A DNA stretch of 64,000 nucleotides from Actinomadura nitritigenes (GCF_017573545.1 NZ_JAGEOK010000024.1:1-64000); one strand, 5' to 3'; shown: positions 8,932 to 18,397, numbered from the stretch's first letter. The notes: generated by a model not told the origin, from the sequence alone. Program-made: numbers and translations.

Positions 8932-9786
8932 CTACTTGCCGTCGGGCGCCTCCGCGCCGTCCGGCTCCGGCTCCGCGGCCGGCCCGTCGGCCTTCGTCCC
9001 GCCGGCCCCGGGCTCGCCCGGCGCGGCCTTGCCCAGCGCCACCGCACCGTCCTCGCCCGCCGCCGCACCGGGATCGCCGCCGACGTCGCCGCCCAGATAC
9101 GCCGCCCGCACCTGCGGGTCGTCCAGCAGCTCCGACGCCGGCGCCGACCGCACGATCCGGCCCGTCTCCAGCACGTACGCGCGATCCGCCAGCCGCAGCG
9201 CCTGCTGCGCGTTCTGCTCCACCAGCAGGATCGTCGTCCCGCGCCGGTTGATCTCCTCGATGATCGAGAAGATCTGCTGCACCAGCATCGGCGCCAGCCC
9301 CATCGACGGCTCGTCCAGCAGCAGCACCTTCGGCTTCGACAGCAGCGCCCGGCCGATCGCCAGCATCTGCTGCTCACCGCCCGACATCGTGCCCGCCGCC
9401 TGCGTCCGCCGCTCCGCCAGCCGCGGGAACAGCTCGTACGCCTCCGCCAGCTCCTTGGAGTGGTCGTCCTTGCGGGCGTACGCGCCCATCAGCAGGTTCT
9501 CGTGCACCGACATGCCCGGGAAGATCCCCCGGCCCTCCGGCGCCTGCCCGATGCCCGCCAGCACCCGCTTGTGCCCCGGCATCGACCCGATGTCGGCGCC
9601 GTCGAAGAACACCGACCCCGACGAGCAGGACCGCAGCCCAGAGATCGTCTTCAGCGTGGTGGTCTTCCCCGCGCCGTTCCCGCCGATCAGCGAGACGATC
9701 TCACCCTCGTCCACCTGCAGCGACACGCCCTTGAGCGCCTCGATCTTGCCGTAGTGGACGTGCACGTCCCTCAGTTCAAGAAGCAT
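8932..9786 (-). CDS. livF: Branched-chain amino-acid ABC transporter, ATPase LivF
   Basis: This is one of the two ATPases powering uptake of Leu/Ile/Val-type amino acids. The 284-aa protein shows Walker A GGNGAGKT (35-42), signature MSGGE (134-138) and Walker B VLLLDEP (154-160). The core of about 240 residues has the usual LivF length. An extra ~45-residue tail rich in Gly, Ala, Pro and acidic residues follows and is not part of the ATPase fold. It is the last gene of livHMGF, and its ATG overlaps the end of livG by 11 bp, implying translational coupling. Confidence 0.93.
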   Translation of the reverse strand: MLLELRDVHVHYGKIEALKGVSLQVDEGEIVSLIGGNGAGKTTTLKTISGLRSCSSGSVFFDGADIGSMPGHKRVLAGIGQAPEGRGIFPGMSVHENLLMGAYARKDDHSKELAEAYELFPRLAERRTQAAGTMSGGEQQMLAIGRALLSKPKVLLLDEPSMGLAPMLVQQIFSIIEEINRRGTTILLVEQNAQQALRLADRAYVLETGRIVRSAPASELLDDPQVRAAYLGGDVGGDPGAAAGEDGAVALGKAAPGEPGAGGTKADGPAAEPEPDGAEAPDGK

Positions 9787-10581
9787 CGGCCGGAGCCCCC
9801 AGGTACGCCTCGATCACCTTCGGGTCGCTCTGCACCTCGGCGGGCAGCCCGTCGGCGATCTTCTGTCCGAAGTCCAGCACCGCGACGCGGTCGCTGATCC
9901 CCATCACCAGGCCCATGTCGTGCTCGATCAGCAGCACGGTCCGGCCGCTGTCGCGGATCTTGCGGATCAGCTCCATCAGCGCGTTCTTCTCCGCCGGGTT
10001 CATCCCGGCGGCCGGCTCGTCCAGCAGCAGCAGCTTCGGATCCGTCGCCAGCGCCCGCGCGATCTCCAGCCGCCGCTGGTCGCCGTACGGCAGGTTCTTC
10101 GCCATGTCGTGCGTGCGTTGCGACACCCCGACGAAGTCCAGCAGCTCCCGCGCCAGCGCCTTGCCCTCGCGCTCGGCCCGCCGGTGCCGGGGCAGCCCGA
10201 ACGTCACGCTGATCAGCCCGGCGTTGTGGTGCGCGTCCGCGCCCACCTGCACGTTCTGCTCCGCCGTCATGTTCGGGAACAGCCGGATGTTCTGGAACGT
10301 CCGCGCGACGCCCCGCTTCGTGACCTGGTACCGCTTGAGGCCGTTCAGCCTGCTCCCCGCGAACCTGATCTCACCCGACGTCGGCCGGTACACCCCGGTC
10401 ACCGTGTTGAACACCGTCGTCTTGCCCGCGCCGTTCGGCCCGATCAGCGCGAAGATCTCGCCCTCGCGCACCGCCAGGTCGACCGCGTTCAGCGCGACGA
10501 CGCCACCGAACCGCATCGTCACCTGCGACAGCTCGAGCAGGGGACCGCCGGTCTTGCCGCCCGCGGCCCCGGACACCTCGC

Positions 10582-10585
<4 letters not shown>
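9776..10585 (-). CDS. livG: Branched-chain amino-acid ABC transporter, ATPase LivG
   Basis: This is the second ATPase of the liv transporter, 269 aa. It shows Walker A GPNGAGKT and Walker B LLLLDEPAAGMNP, with the LivG-type insertion between helical parts (residues around 100-135). The ATG at 10585 is the natural start because it overlaps the livM stop by 4 nt (ATGA). A longer frame continues upstream to 11173, but only as an out-of-frame reading of livM. The substrate range (branched-chain amino acids, or related compounds such as amides) cannot be read from the ATPase. Confidence 0.93.
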
Positions 10586-11735
<1,150 letters not shown>

Positions 11736-11739
<4 letters not shown>

Positions 11740-12704
11740 GCGCGCGCCTGCTGGAGGGACTCACCGAGGATGCCGGTGGGACGGAACAGGAGGATGACCA
11801 CGAGAAGCGTGAACGCGATGACGTCCTTCCACTCGGAGCCGAAGATGGAGCCACCGTAGTTCTCGATGAGCCCCAGCGTGAACCCGCCGACGAGGGCGCC
11901 GCGCAGGTTCCCGATGCCGCCGAGCACCGCGGCCGTGAACGCCTTGATGCCGAGGATGAACCCGATGTTGAACATCGTCTGCTGGTAGAGCAGCGCGAAG
12001 AAGAAGCCCGCCGCCCCCGCCATCAGCCCGCCGACCACGAAGGTCACGACGACGACCCGGTCGATGTTCACCCCGAGCAGCACCGCCGTCTCGGGGTCCT
12101 GCGCGGTCGCCCGGATGCCGCGGCCGAGCTTGGAGGCGTTCACGAACCGGTCCAGGACGACCATCATCACGATCGCCGCCACGAAGATCAGCAGCTTGTC
12201 GTTGCGGACGTCCCCCGAACCGATCGAGAACAGCGTCTCCTTCTTCAGCAGGTCCGGCACGTGGATCGGGTCGCGACCGCCGCCGTGCCCGAAGAAGTGC
12301 GGGATCACGGTCGTCGCGAACAGCTCCTGCAGGAACAGCGACGCGCCGATCGCCGAGATCAGCGCCGCCAGCCGCGACGCCCCCTTGCGGCGCAGCGGCC
12401 GGTAGGCGACCAGCTCCAGCAGCAGCGCCGCCCCGCCCGAGGCGACCATCGACGCCACCAGGCACGCCAGCAGCACGCCCACCAGGGCGATGCCGGTGTA
12501 GGGGCCGTTGTCGAAGCCGACCACCTGGATCAGGGTCAGCCCGCCGAACGTGCCGATCATGAAGATTTCGGAGTGGGCGAAGTTGATGAGCCGGAGCACG
12601 CCGTAGACCATCGTGTAGCCGAGCGCGACCAGCGCGTAGATCGAACCGACGGTCAGCCCGTCGACCGTGTTCGCCCAGAACTGGGATGTGAAGTCGTGGA
12701 GCAC
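11736..12704 (-). CDS. livH: Branched-chain amino-acid ABC transporter, permease LivH
   Basis: This 322-aa permease is the first gene of livHMGF. It shows the LivH hallmark GLTVGSIYALVALGYTMVYG near the N-terminus and the coupling-loop region AQDPETAVLLGVN. About eight membrane spans are visible. Its ATG has AGGAACC upstream. It lies 95 bp downstream of livJ across a hairpin (12726-12755), an arrangement that would let the binding protein be made in excess over the membrane complex. Confidence 0.93.
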
Positions 12705-12725
12705 AGAGGGTTCCTCAAGAAAGAG

Positions 12726-12755
12726 GGGGCGGGAGCGCTGTGGCGCTCCCGCCCC
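12726..12755 (-). terminator. Attenuator-like terminator between livJ and livH
   Basis: GGGGCGGGAGCGC and GCGCTCCCGCCCC form a perfect 13-bp stem with a 4-nt loop. On the minus strand CTCTTTCTT follows. It starts about 45 nt after the livJ stop and lies before livH, so partial read-through would set the ratio of binding protein to permease. Confidence 0.75.
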
Positions 12756-12799
12756 GCGCCGGAGGACCGGCGTCCGTCCTGCGTCGTGGCGGGCCTAGC

Positions 12800-13966
12800 T
12801 CACTCGGGCTTGACCTTGGAGGCGTCGCCGAGGAACTTCAGCTTCCCGTCGACCACCTGGAACATGTAGATGGTCTTCACCTGGATCTCGCCGTTCGCCT
12901 CGAACTTGACCGGCTTCGACACGCCCTGGAAGTTCACCGTCTTGAGGTAGTCGTTGACGTCCTTGGTCGTGGTCTTGCCCGCCTTGAAGGCGTCCAGGAT
13001 CGCGATCGTGGCGTCGTAGCCCTCGGCCGAGTACGTGCCCTGGTCCTTGTGGAACGCGGCCTTGTAGTCGTTGATGAACTTCGCGACGGCCGGGTTGTCG
13101 GCCGTCGGGTTGATCGACTGGCACGCGCACGAGACCAGCGCGCCCTCGGCCTGCTTCGCGCCGGCGCCGTCGACCAGCTTCTGGTCGAGCGCGCCGTCGT
13201 CGGAGACGAACTTGGCGGTCACGCCGCCGTCGCGGAGCTGCTTGAGCAGCTTGTCGCCGCCGTTGTAGTACCCGCCGAAGAAGATCGCGTCCGGCTTGGC
13301 CGCCTTCACCTTGTTGACGGTGCTGGAGTAGTCGGTCGCCTTCGGGTCGATCTTGTCGCGCTGCGGCGCGACGCCCTGCGCCTGCACCGTGGAGAACACC
13401 TTGTCGGCCAGGCCGACGCTGTACTCCTGGTTGTCGTCGATCACGAAGACCTTCTTGGCGCCCAGCGTCTTCACGATGAAGTCGCCGTCGACCTGGCCCT
13501 GCGCGTCGTCGTTCGAGATCAGCCGGTGCCAGAACTTCCAGCCGTTCTTGCCGAGCGCGGTGGAGGTGGCCGAGGGGGAGATGTTCGGGATCTCCGCCTC
13601 CTCCAGGCTCGGCACCGTGGCCTTGGACTCGCCGGAGAACACCGGACCGACGACCGCGGTGACGTCGTCGTCGATCGCCTTCTGGACCTGGCCTGGCGCG
13701 ACGGCCGGGTCGCCCTTGGTGTCGTAGATCTTGAACTTGACCTTCTTCTTGGGGTTCGTGGCGTTGTACTGGTCGATCGCCAGCTTCACCCCGTTGGAGA
13801 TGTTGATCCCGAGCTCAGGGGAGTTGTCGCCGGTCTGGACACCGATGTAGGCGATCGTCAGATCCTTGCCCCCGCCGCTGTCTCCCGAGCCGCACGCGGC
13901 GGCGCCCAGCGCCATCGCCGCTCCCAGCGCGATCGCGCCGGTCACCCTCATCCTGTTGCGCCGCAA
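12800..13966 (-). CDS. livJ: Branched-chain amino-acid ABC transporter, binding lipoprotein LivJ
   Basis: This extracellular solute-binding protein captures the amino acid and delivers it to LivHM. From a TTG at 13966 (AAAGG 9 nt upstream) the protein has 388 aa, with a basic N-region, hydrophobic core and lipobox-like GAAACG. The mature part is a type-I periplasmic binding fold (YIGVQTGDNSPELG, then VVGPVFSGESKA). An ATG at 13951 is an alternative start. A frame extending to 14104 lacks a sensible signal peptide. It is the first gene of the liv operon and directly follows the ANTAR regulator gene on the same strand. Confidence 0.92.
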   Translation of the reverse strand: MRRNRMRVTGAIALGAAMALGAAACGSGDSGGGKDLTIAYIGVQTGDNSPELGINISNGVKLAIDQYNATNPKKKVKFKIYDTKGDPAVAPGQVQKAIDDDVTAVVGPVFSGESKATVPSLEEAEIPNISPSATSTALGKNGWKFWHRLISNDDAQGQVDGDFIVKTLGAKKVFVIDDNQEYSVGLADKVFSTVQAQGVAPQRDKIDPKATDYSSTVNKVKAAKPDAIFFGGYYNGGDKLLKQLRDGGVTAKFVSDDGALDQKLVDGAGAKQAEGALVSCACQSINPTADNPAVAKFINDYKAAFHKDQGTYSAEGYDATIAILDAFKAGKTTTKDVNDYLKTVNFQGVSKPVKFEANGEIQVKTIYMFQVVDGKLKFLGDASKVKPE

Positions 13967-14253
13967 GGTGCCCAACCTTTCACATCCGGATCCGCACCGG
14001 ATCGGGTACGAGTCATGCCCCGACGCCGACCGCTCCCAGGAGGAGATATCGGTCACTCGGGGACCAGCTATGTCGTACACCGTGGACCCGACCCAGATCA
14101 GCACCCCCGGATCGAAGGGTTATTGGTTCGTTACGCCCCCGTGCCCATCGGTTCCCCCGTTTTGCCAGGCACGATTACGGAGCGTGCCGACCATGGCCGG
14201 TCCGGCACGGGCGCATTGGACCTTGACAACGCGCCGGATGACAGGGCAGGCGG
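13967..14253. other. livJ upstream region with hairpin
   Basis: This 287-bp gap lies between the ANTAR regulator gene and livJ. A hairpin at 14184-14208 (GTGCCGACC against GGTCCGGCAC, one bulge) may end the regulator transcript. The livJ promoter should lie between it and 13966, but no clear -35/-10 pair was found. Because ANTAR proteins bind paired RNA hairpins near terminators, this leader is an obvious place to test. Confidence 0.45.
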
Positions 14254-14883
14254 TCAGCCCGCGGAGGGCTCGCCCCCGCCGTTCGCGGTACCGCCCGCGG
14301 TGCCGGCGGCACCCGCCACCACGGCCTCCGCGACGGCCCTCATGGTGAGCCTGCGGTCCATCGAGGTCTTCTGGATCCACCGGAACGCCTCGGGCTCGGA
14401 CCAGCCGTTCGCCTCCTGGAGCAGCCCCTTCGCCCGGTCCACCACCTTGCGGGTCTCCAGCCGCTCGTGCAGCCCGGCTACCTCGGCCTCCAGCGCCCGC
14501 AGCTCGGTGTACCGGCTCACCGCCATCTCGATGGCGGGCGCGAGGTCGGTCTTGGCGAACGGCTTGACGAGGTAGGCCATCGCGCCCGCCTCCGTGGCCC
14601 GCTGGACGAGCTCGCGCTGGGAGAACGCCGTCAGGATCACCACCGGCGCGATCCGGTCCGCCGAGATCCGCTCCGCCGCCGAGATGCCGTCCAGGACGGG
14701 CATCTTCACGTCCAGGATCACCAGGTCGGGCTTGAGCTCGCCGGCCAGCCGGACCGCGGTCTCCCCGTCCCCGGCCTCGCCCACGACCTCGTAGCCGTCC
14801 TCCTGAAGCATCTCCTTCAGGTCCAGCCGGATCAGGGCCTCGTCTTCCGCGATCACAACTCGCCGAGCGCTCTCCACGCGCAC
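14254..14883 (-). CDS. pdtaR: ANTAR-domain response regulator, PdtaR-like
   Basis: This 209-aa regulator joins a receiver domain (about 8-122) to an RNA-binding ANTAR domain (about 135-192). The receiver has the acidic pocket (E13-D14-E15), phospho-acceptor D58, T85 and K107, so it should be phosphorylatable. The ANTAR helix bundle carries KVVDRAKGLLQ and EAFRWIQKTSM. Such proteins relieve transcription termination by binding twin hairpins in leader RNA. The cognate PdtaS kinase is not in the window. A TAGGCT box stands 7 nt before a second in-frame GTG at 14877, so translation may start there, two residues shorter. Its place near polA/rpsA matches mycobacterial pdtaR. Confidence 0.9.
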   Translation of the reverse strand: MRVESARRVVIAEDEALIRLDLKEMLQEDGYEVVGEAGDGETAVRLAGELKPDLVILDVKMPVLDGISAAERISADRIAPVVILTAFSQRELVQRATEAGAMAYLVKPFAKTDLAPAIEMAVSRYTELRALEAEVAGLHERLETRKVVDRAKGLLQEANGWSEPEAFRWIQKTSMDRRLTMRAVAEAVVAGAAGTAGGTANGGGEPSAG

Positions 14884-14981
14884 GAGCCTACCGAACCCGC
14901 TACCCTGGTCCCCGTCGCCCCTCCATCACCTGAGGCGGAGCACCGGCGCTTACCCGTCCAATTTGTGCCGGAAAAAGTAAA

Positions 14982-15055
14982 GCCCCGATAGCCCAACCGG
15001 CAGAGGCCATGGTCTCAAACACCATCAAGTGTGGGTTCGAATCCCACTCGGGGCA
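14982..15055 (+). tRNA. tRNA with anticodon CAA (Leu), short variable loop
   Basis: The 74-nt cloverleaf folds cleanly. The acceptor stem GCCCCGA/TCGGGGC has seven pairs. The anticodon stem ATGGT/ACCAT closes loop CTCAAAC, so the anticodon is CAA at 15016-15018. The T-arm is GTGGG-TTCGAAT-CCCAC and the discriminator is A. CCA is not encoded. Bacterial tRNA-Leu normally has a long variable arm, but here it is only CAAGT. The D-arm GCC/GGC with an 11-nt loop is nevertheless of the three-pair type seen in Leu and Ser tRNAs. Charging with leucine is inferred from the anticodon only. A LAGLIDADG gene follows on the same strand. Confidence 0.88.
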
Positions 15056-15282
15056 CTTCCTGCCATAAGGGACTCCTCCCCCTCCAAGGCCTTCTGCCTA
15101 CGGGTCCTGCCCCCGCGCGGTGCACCTCACCGTTTTGCCGCTTTCGTATCGGGTGTATGCCGCGGGGAGCTTGAAGAGCCCCCGGCCGATGAGTCTCAGC
15201 AATCAGGGCTGCCCCGATCGCATGCTGCACCCCGTCTCCTTGTTCTCCTTGTTTTGTCAGACCTCAAGGAGAACATCACCCT
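15056..15282 (+). other. Spacer between tRNA and LAGLIDADG gene
   Basis: This 227-bp stretch looks less GC-rich than its surroundings by eye. It contains a direct repeat (TCTCCTTG near 15235 and 15244) and the hairpin at 15241-15275. I see no second tRNA, no intron core and no repeat of the tRNA 3' end that would mark an attachment site. Confidence 0.5.
15241..15275 (+). promoter_or_regulatory. Hairpin that occludes the ribosome-binding site
   Basis: TGTTCTCCTTG (15241-15251) and CAAGGAGAACA (15265-15275) are a perfect 11-bp inverted repeat with a 13-nt loop. The right arm contains AAGGAG, the only Shine-Dalgarno candidate of the GTG at 15283. Folding of the mRNA would hide it, so translation of the LAGLIDADG protein is probably kept low or conditional. 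Confidence 0.65.
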
Positions 15283-16137
15283 GTGAACACAGAACAGCAC
15301 GGTGAGTGGAGGCGCCGGCTTTCGGTCGCCGGCAAGACGAACCAAGAAATCGCCGCCGAGTGGAGGATCAGCGTGACAACCCTCCGCCGCTGGCGCACCA
15401 GGTGCGGAATCACCGGACAGGCGAAGCGGGCTTCGCCGCCGAAAGGCGGCCCACCCGCCGAACCGGGCCTGGATCTCGCGGGGCGCGACGGGCGTGACGA
15501 ACACGACGGCCGTATCAAACGTGACTGCCCTCGGTGCTTCAGCACCCCCCTCGATTGCCGAAGCTACGCCTACCTGCTCGGCCTTTATCTCGGGGACGGG
15601 TGCATCAGTCCCGTCGGGGACCCTCGCAAGAACGTGTGGGCCATGCGGATCGCCTGCGCGAACGCCTGGCCGGGCCTCATCGAGTTGTGTGTGAAGGCCG
15701 TTCGGGCCGTCCGCCCGGCGAACAAGGTGAGGATCATCCGCAAGGTCGGCTGCGTGGAGGTCGACAGCCACTCCAAGCACTGGCCATGCCTCTTTCCCCA
15801 GCACGGAGCGGGCAGGAAGCACGAGCGCGCGATCACTCTGGCGGGCTGGCAGAAGGAGATCGTCGACCGGTACGCGCAGGAGTTCCTGCGCGGGCTGATC
15901 CACTCGGACGGGTGCAGGTTCGTGAACCGGGTGCGGAGGCCGCTCAAGGACGGAGACCGCTGGTACGAGTATCCGCGCTACAACTTCACGAACGTCTCGG
16001 TGGACATCCAGCGGCTCTTCACCGACGCGCTCGATCGGCTCGGGATCGCGTGGAAGCAGATGAACGCCACCGACATCTCGGTGGCCAGGCGGGAGGCGGT
16101 GGCTCGGTTGGATGAGTTCGTGGGAGCCGAGTACTGA
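15283..16137 (+). CDS. Helix-turn-helix/LAGLIDADG endonuclease-like protein
   Basis: The 284-aa protein starts with a helix-turn-helix (about 19-43, NQEIAAEWRISVTTLRRW). A variable linker and a small Cys pair (C82-P-R-C85) follow. Two LAGLIDADG-type motifs are seen: YLLGLYLGDG (97-106, D105) and FLRGLIHSDG (201-210, D209), each with the acidic residue used for metal binding in homing endonucleases. Two motifs in one chain suggest a monomeric enzyme. It is free-standing: the tRNA beside it is not interrupted and there is no intron or intein. Whether it cuts DNA, acts as a regulator or handles tRNA is open. Its SD lies in a hairpin (15241-15275). It is convergent with pyk. Confidence 0.85.
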   Translation: MNTEQHGEWRRRLSVAGKTNQEIAAEWRISVTTLRRWRTRCGITGQAKRASPPKGGPPAEPGLDLAGRDGRDEHDGRIKRDCPRCFSTPLDCRSYAYLLGLYLGDGCISPVGDPRKNVWAMRIACANAWPGLIELCVKAVRAVRPANKVRIIRKVGCVEVDSHSKHWPCLFPQHGAGRKHERAITLAGWQKEIVDRYAQEFLRGLIHSDGCRFVNRVRRPLKDGDRWYEYPRYNFTNVSVDIQRLFTDALDRLGIAWKQMNATDISVARREAVARLDEFVGAEY

Positions 16138-16253
16138 GGGTTGGCGGGGTTTCCGGAGCGTCGTGGAAATGAGACCCGCCGGTGATCAACGCCCGGGCCG
16201 GCGCGCGGCCGGCCGGGCCGGCCCTCGCGGGTCGGCGGCCGGTCGGCGCCGGG

Positions 16254-17672
16254 TCAGTGGCTCTCGCCGATGTTGAGGACCTGGAGGGCGTTGGTGGAGC
16301 CGGGGGTGCCGGGGGGCGAGCCGGCGACGACGACGACCTTGTCGCCCTTCTGGCAGCGGCCGAGTTCGAGGAGGGCCTGCTCGACCTGGCGGAACATGGC
16401 GTCGGTGTGGTCGACCTGCGGGACGATGAAGGTCTCGACGCCCCAGACGTGCGCGAGCCGTCCCCGGACGGCGGGGACCGAGGTGAAGGCGAGCAGGGGG
16501 ATCGGCGAGCGGTAGCGGGACAGGCGGCGGGCGGTCTCGCCGGACATGGTGAAGGCGGCGAGGGCCTCGGCGCCGACGATCGCGCCGACCTCGGCGGCGG
16601 CGCGGGCGATGGCGCCGCCGACGGTCTCGGGCATGCGCTGCAGGGTGTGGGTGGCGTGCAGGGTGGCCTGCTCGGCGGTCTCCACGATGCGGCTCATGGT
16701 GCGGACGGACTCGATGGGGTACTGGCCGACGCTGGTCTCGCCGGAGAGCATGACGGCGTCGGCGCCCTCGAAGACGGCGTTGGCGACGTCGGAGGTCTCG
16801 GCGCGGGTGGGGCGCGGCGCGGAGATCATGGATTCGAGCATCTGGGTGGCGACGATGACGGGGCGGGCCTTCTCGCGGCAGAGCTCGATGGCGCGCTTCT
16901 GGACCATCGGGACCTGTTCGAGGGGGAGTTCGACGCCGAGGTCGCCGCGGGCGACCATGATGCCGTCGAAGGCGGCGACGATCTCGGGGAGGAGCTCGAC
17001 GGCCTGCGGCTTCTCGATCTTGCCGATGAGGGGGACGCGGACGCCCTCCTCCTCCATGATCTGGTAGCAGATGTCGGCGTCGGCGGGGGTGCGGACGAAG
17101 GAGAGGGCGACGAGGTCGACGCCGAGGCGCAGGGCCCAGCGGAGGTCGGTCTCGTCCTTCTCGGTGAGGGCGGGGACGCTGACGGGGACGCCGGGCAGGT
17201 TGAGGCCCTTGTTGTCGGAGACCATGCCGCCGACGGTGACGGTGGTGCGGACGCGGGGGCCGTCGACGGAGGTGACCTCGAGGGCGACGCGGCCGTCGTC
17301 GATGAGGACGGTGTCGCCGGGGCCGACGTCGCCCGGCAGGCCCTGGTAGGTGGTGGAGACCTCGCGGCGGGTGCCGGGGACGTCCTCGGTGGTGATGGTG
17401 AACTCGTCGCCGAGCGTGAGGCGGACGGGGCCGTCCGGGAACCGCCCGATGCGGATCTTGGGGCCCTGGAGGTCCGCCAGGATGCCGACGCCGCGTCCGG
17501 TGGCCTCGGCGGCCGCTCTGAGCCGGTGGTAGACCTCTTCGTGGACGGCGTGCTCGCCGTGGCTCATGTTGAGCCGGGCGACGTCGATGCCGGCTTCGAC
17601 GAGGGCGTGGATCTGCTCCGTGCTGGAGCAGGCGGGACCGATGGTGCTGACTATCTTCGCTCGACGGGTCAC
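16254..17672 (-). CDS. pyk: Pyruvate kinase
   Basis: Pyruvate kinase makes pyruvate and ATP from phosphoenolpyruvate and ADP, the last step of glycolysis. The 472-aa product begins RRAKIVSTIGPA and contains RLNMSHG, the catalytic MVARGDLGVELP loop with upstream GKIEKPQA, and TQMLESM. The length is normal and the C-terminal allosteric domain is complete. A longer frame to 17732 adds 20 residues with no family counterpart. The GTG at 17672 has no Shine-Dalgarno but a TACGGT box 6 nt upstream, so the mRNA is probably leaderless. pyk near pdtaR is also Streptomyces-like. Confidence 0.96.
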   Translation of the reverse strand: MTRRAKIVSTIGPACSSTEQIHALVEAGIDVARLNMSHGEHAVHEEVYHRLRAAAEATGRGVGILADLQGPKIRIGRFPDGPVRLTLGDEFTITTEDVPGTRREVSTTYQGLPGDVGPGDTVLIDDGRVALEVTSVDGPRVRTTVTVGGMVSDNKGLNLPGVPVSVPALTEKDETDLRWALRLGVDLVALSFVRTPADADICYQIMEEEGVRVPLIGKIEKPQAVELLPEIVAAFDGIMVARGDLGVELPLEQVPMVQKRAIELCREKARPVIVATQMLESMISAPRPTRAETSDVANAVFEGADAVMLSGETSVGQYPIESVRTMSRIVETAEQATLHATHTLQRMPETVGGAIARAAAEVGAIVGAEALAAFTMSGETARRLSRYRSPIPLLAFTSVPAVRGRLAHVWGVETFIVPQVDHTDAMFRQVEQALLELGRCQKGDKVVVVAGSPPGTPGSTNALQVLNIGESH

Positions 17673-17678
17673 GTCACA

Positions 17679-17684
17679 ACCGTA
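17679..17684 (-). promoter_or_regulatory. -10 box of a probable leaderless pyk transcript
   Basis: TACGGT on the minus strand ends 6 nt upstream of the pyk GTG. There is no Shine-Dalgarno. Confidence 0.5.
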
Positions 17685-17742
17685 CTTAGTTACCCGTTGG
17701 TACGGATATTCGTGCAGGATGCGGTCGCCCAAGGTTCACCGA

Positions 17743-17769
17743 ATGGTCTAGGTCAGAGGTCTAGACCAT
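17743..17769. repeat. 9-bp inverted repeat between pyk and DJ-1 gene
   Basis: ATGGTCTAG and CTAGACCAT flank a 9-nt loop. It starts 12 nt beyond the stop of the DJ-1-like gene and about 70 bp upstream of pyk. It has no U-tract. It may terminate the DJ-1 transcript or be an operator for pyk. Confidence 0.45.
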
Positions 17770-17780
17770 GGTCCCTGGGG

Positions 17781-18335
17781 TCACCGGGCGAAGGCGTCGA
17801 CGGCGGCCTGGCAGAAGGCCTTGAGATCGCCGGGTTTGCGGCTGCTGACGAGCACGTTGGGGCCGTCCTCGCAGATCTGGACCTCTTCGTCGACCCACGT
17901 CGCGCCGGCGTTGCGCAGGTCCGTCCGGAGGCTGGGCCAGGACGTCAGGGTGCGGCCCCGGACGGCGTCGGCCTCGATGAGCGTCCACGACGCGTGGCAG
18001 ATGACGGCGACGGGCTTGCCGGCGTCGAAGAACGACTTGGCGAACGCGACGGCCTTGGGCTGCGTGCGGAGGAAGTCGGGGTTGGCGACGCCGCCGGGCA
18101 GCAGGAGGCCGTCGAACTCGGTGTGGTCGGAGACGTCCACGGTGGTGTCGACGGGGAAGGTGTCGGCCTTGTCGAGGTGGTCGAAGGCCTGGAGGCGGCC
18201 GGACTGGGTGGAGACGAGGCGGGGGGTGGCGCCGGCCTGCTCGACGGCCTTCCACGGTTCGGTGAGCTCGACCTGCTCGGTGCCTTCGGGGGCGCAGAGG
18301 AAGGCGATGGTCTTGCCCTGGAGATCGGACGGCAT
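17781..18335 (-). CDS. DJ-1/PfpI-family protein
   Basis: This 184-aa single-domain type-1 glutamine-amidotransferase-fold protein belongs to the family of PfpI proteases, glyoxalase III and deglycase-like stress proteins. The nucleophile-elbow cysteine lies in AVICHASW, with an acidic residue near AFLCAPEGTEQVE. GGGAGG 8 nt upstream fixes the ATG at 18335. It is divergent from an AraC-type regulator with 62 bp between, so that regulator probably controls it. The biochemical activity in this subfamily is uncertain. Confidence 0.85.
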   Translation of the reverse strand: MPSDLQGKTIAFLCAPEGTEQVELTEPWKAVEQAGATPRLVSTQSGRLQAFDHLDKADTFPVDTTVDVSDHTEFDGLLLPGGVANPDFLRTQPKAVAFAKSFFDAGKPVAVICHASWTLIEADAVRGRTLTSWPSLRTDLRNAGATWVDEEVQICEDGPNVLVSSRKPGDLKAFCQAAVDAFAR

Positions 18336-18397
18336 GTTCTGTTCCTCCCTTTCGGTTCTCCGCGTCCCCTGCCCGGGGAGGCGGGTGGTATGCAGGA

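Noticed and set aside
14223..14250. TTGACA promoter on the plus strand near 14223
   Set aside because: No -10 at 16-18 bp and no gene follows in that direction before the tRNA.
14982..15282. Group I intron in the tRNA
   Set aside because: The tRNA folds without interruption and the LAGLIDADG gene lies outside it. No intron core was recognised.
14982..16137. Integrated element with tRNA attachment site
   Set aside because: No direct repeat of the tRNA 3' end, integrase or excisionase was seen downstream before the conserved pyk gene.
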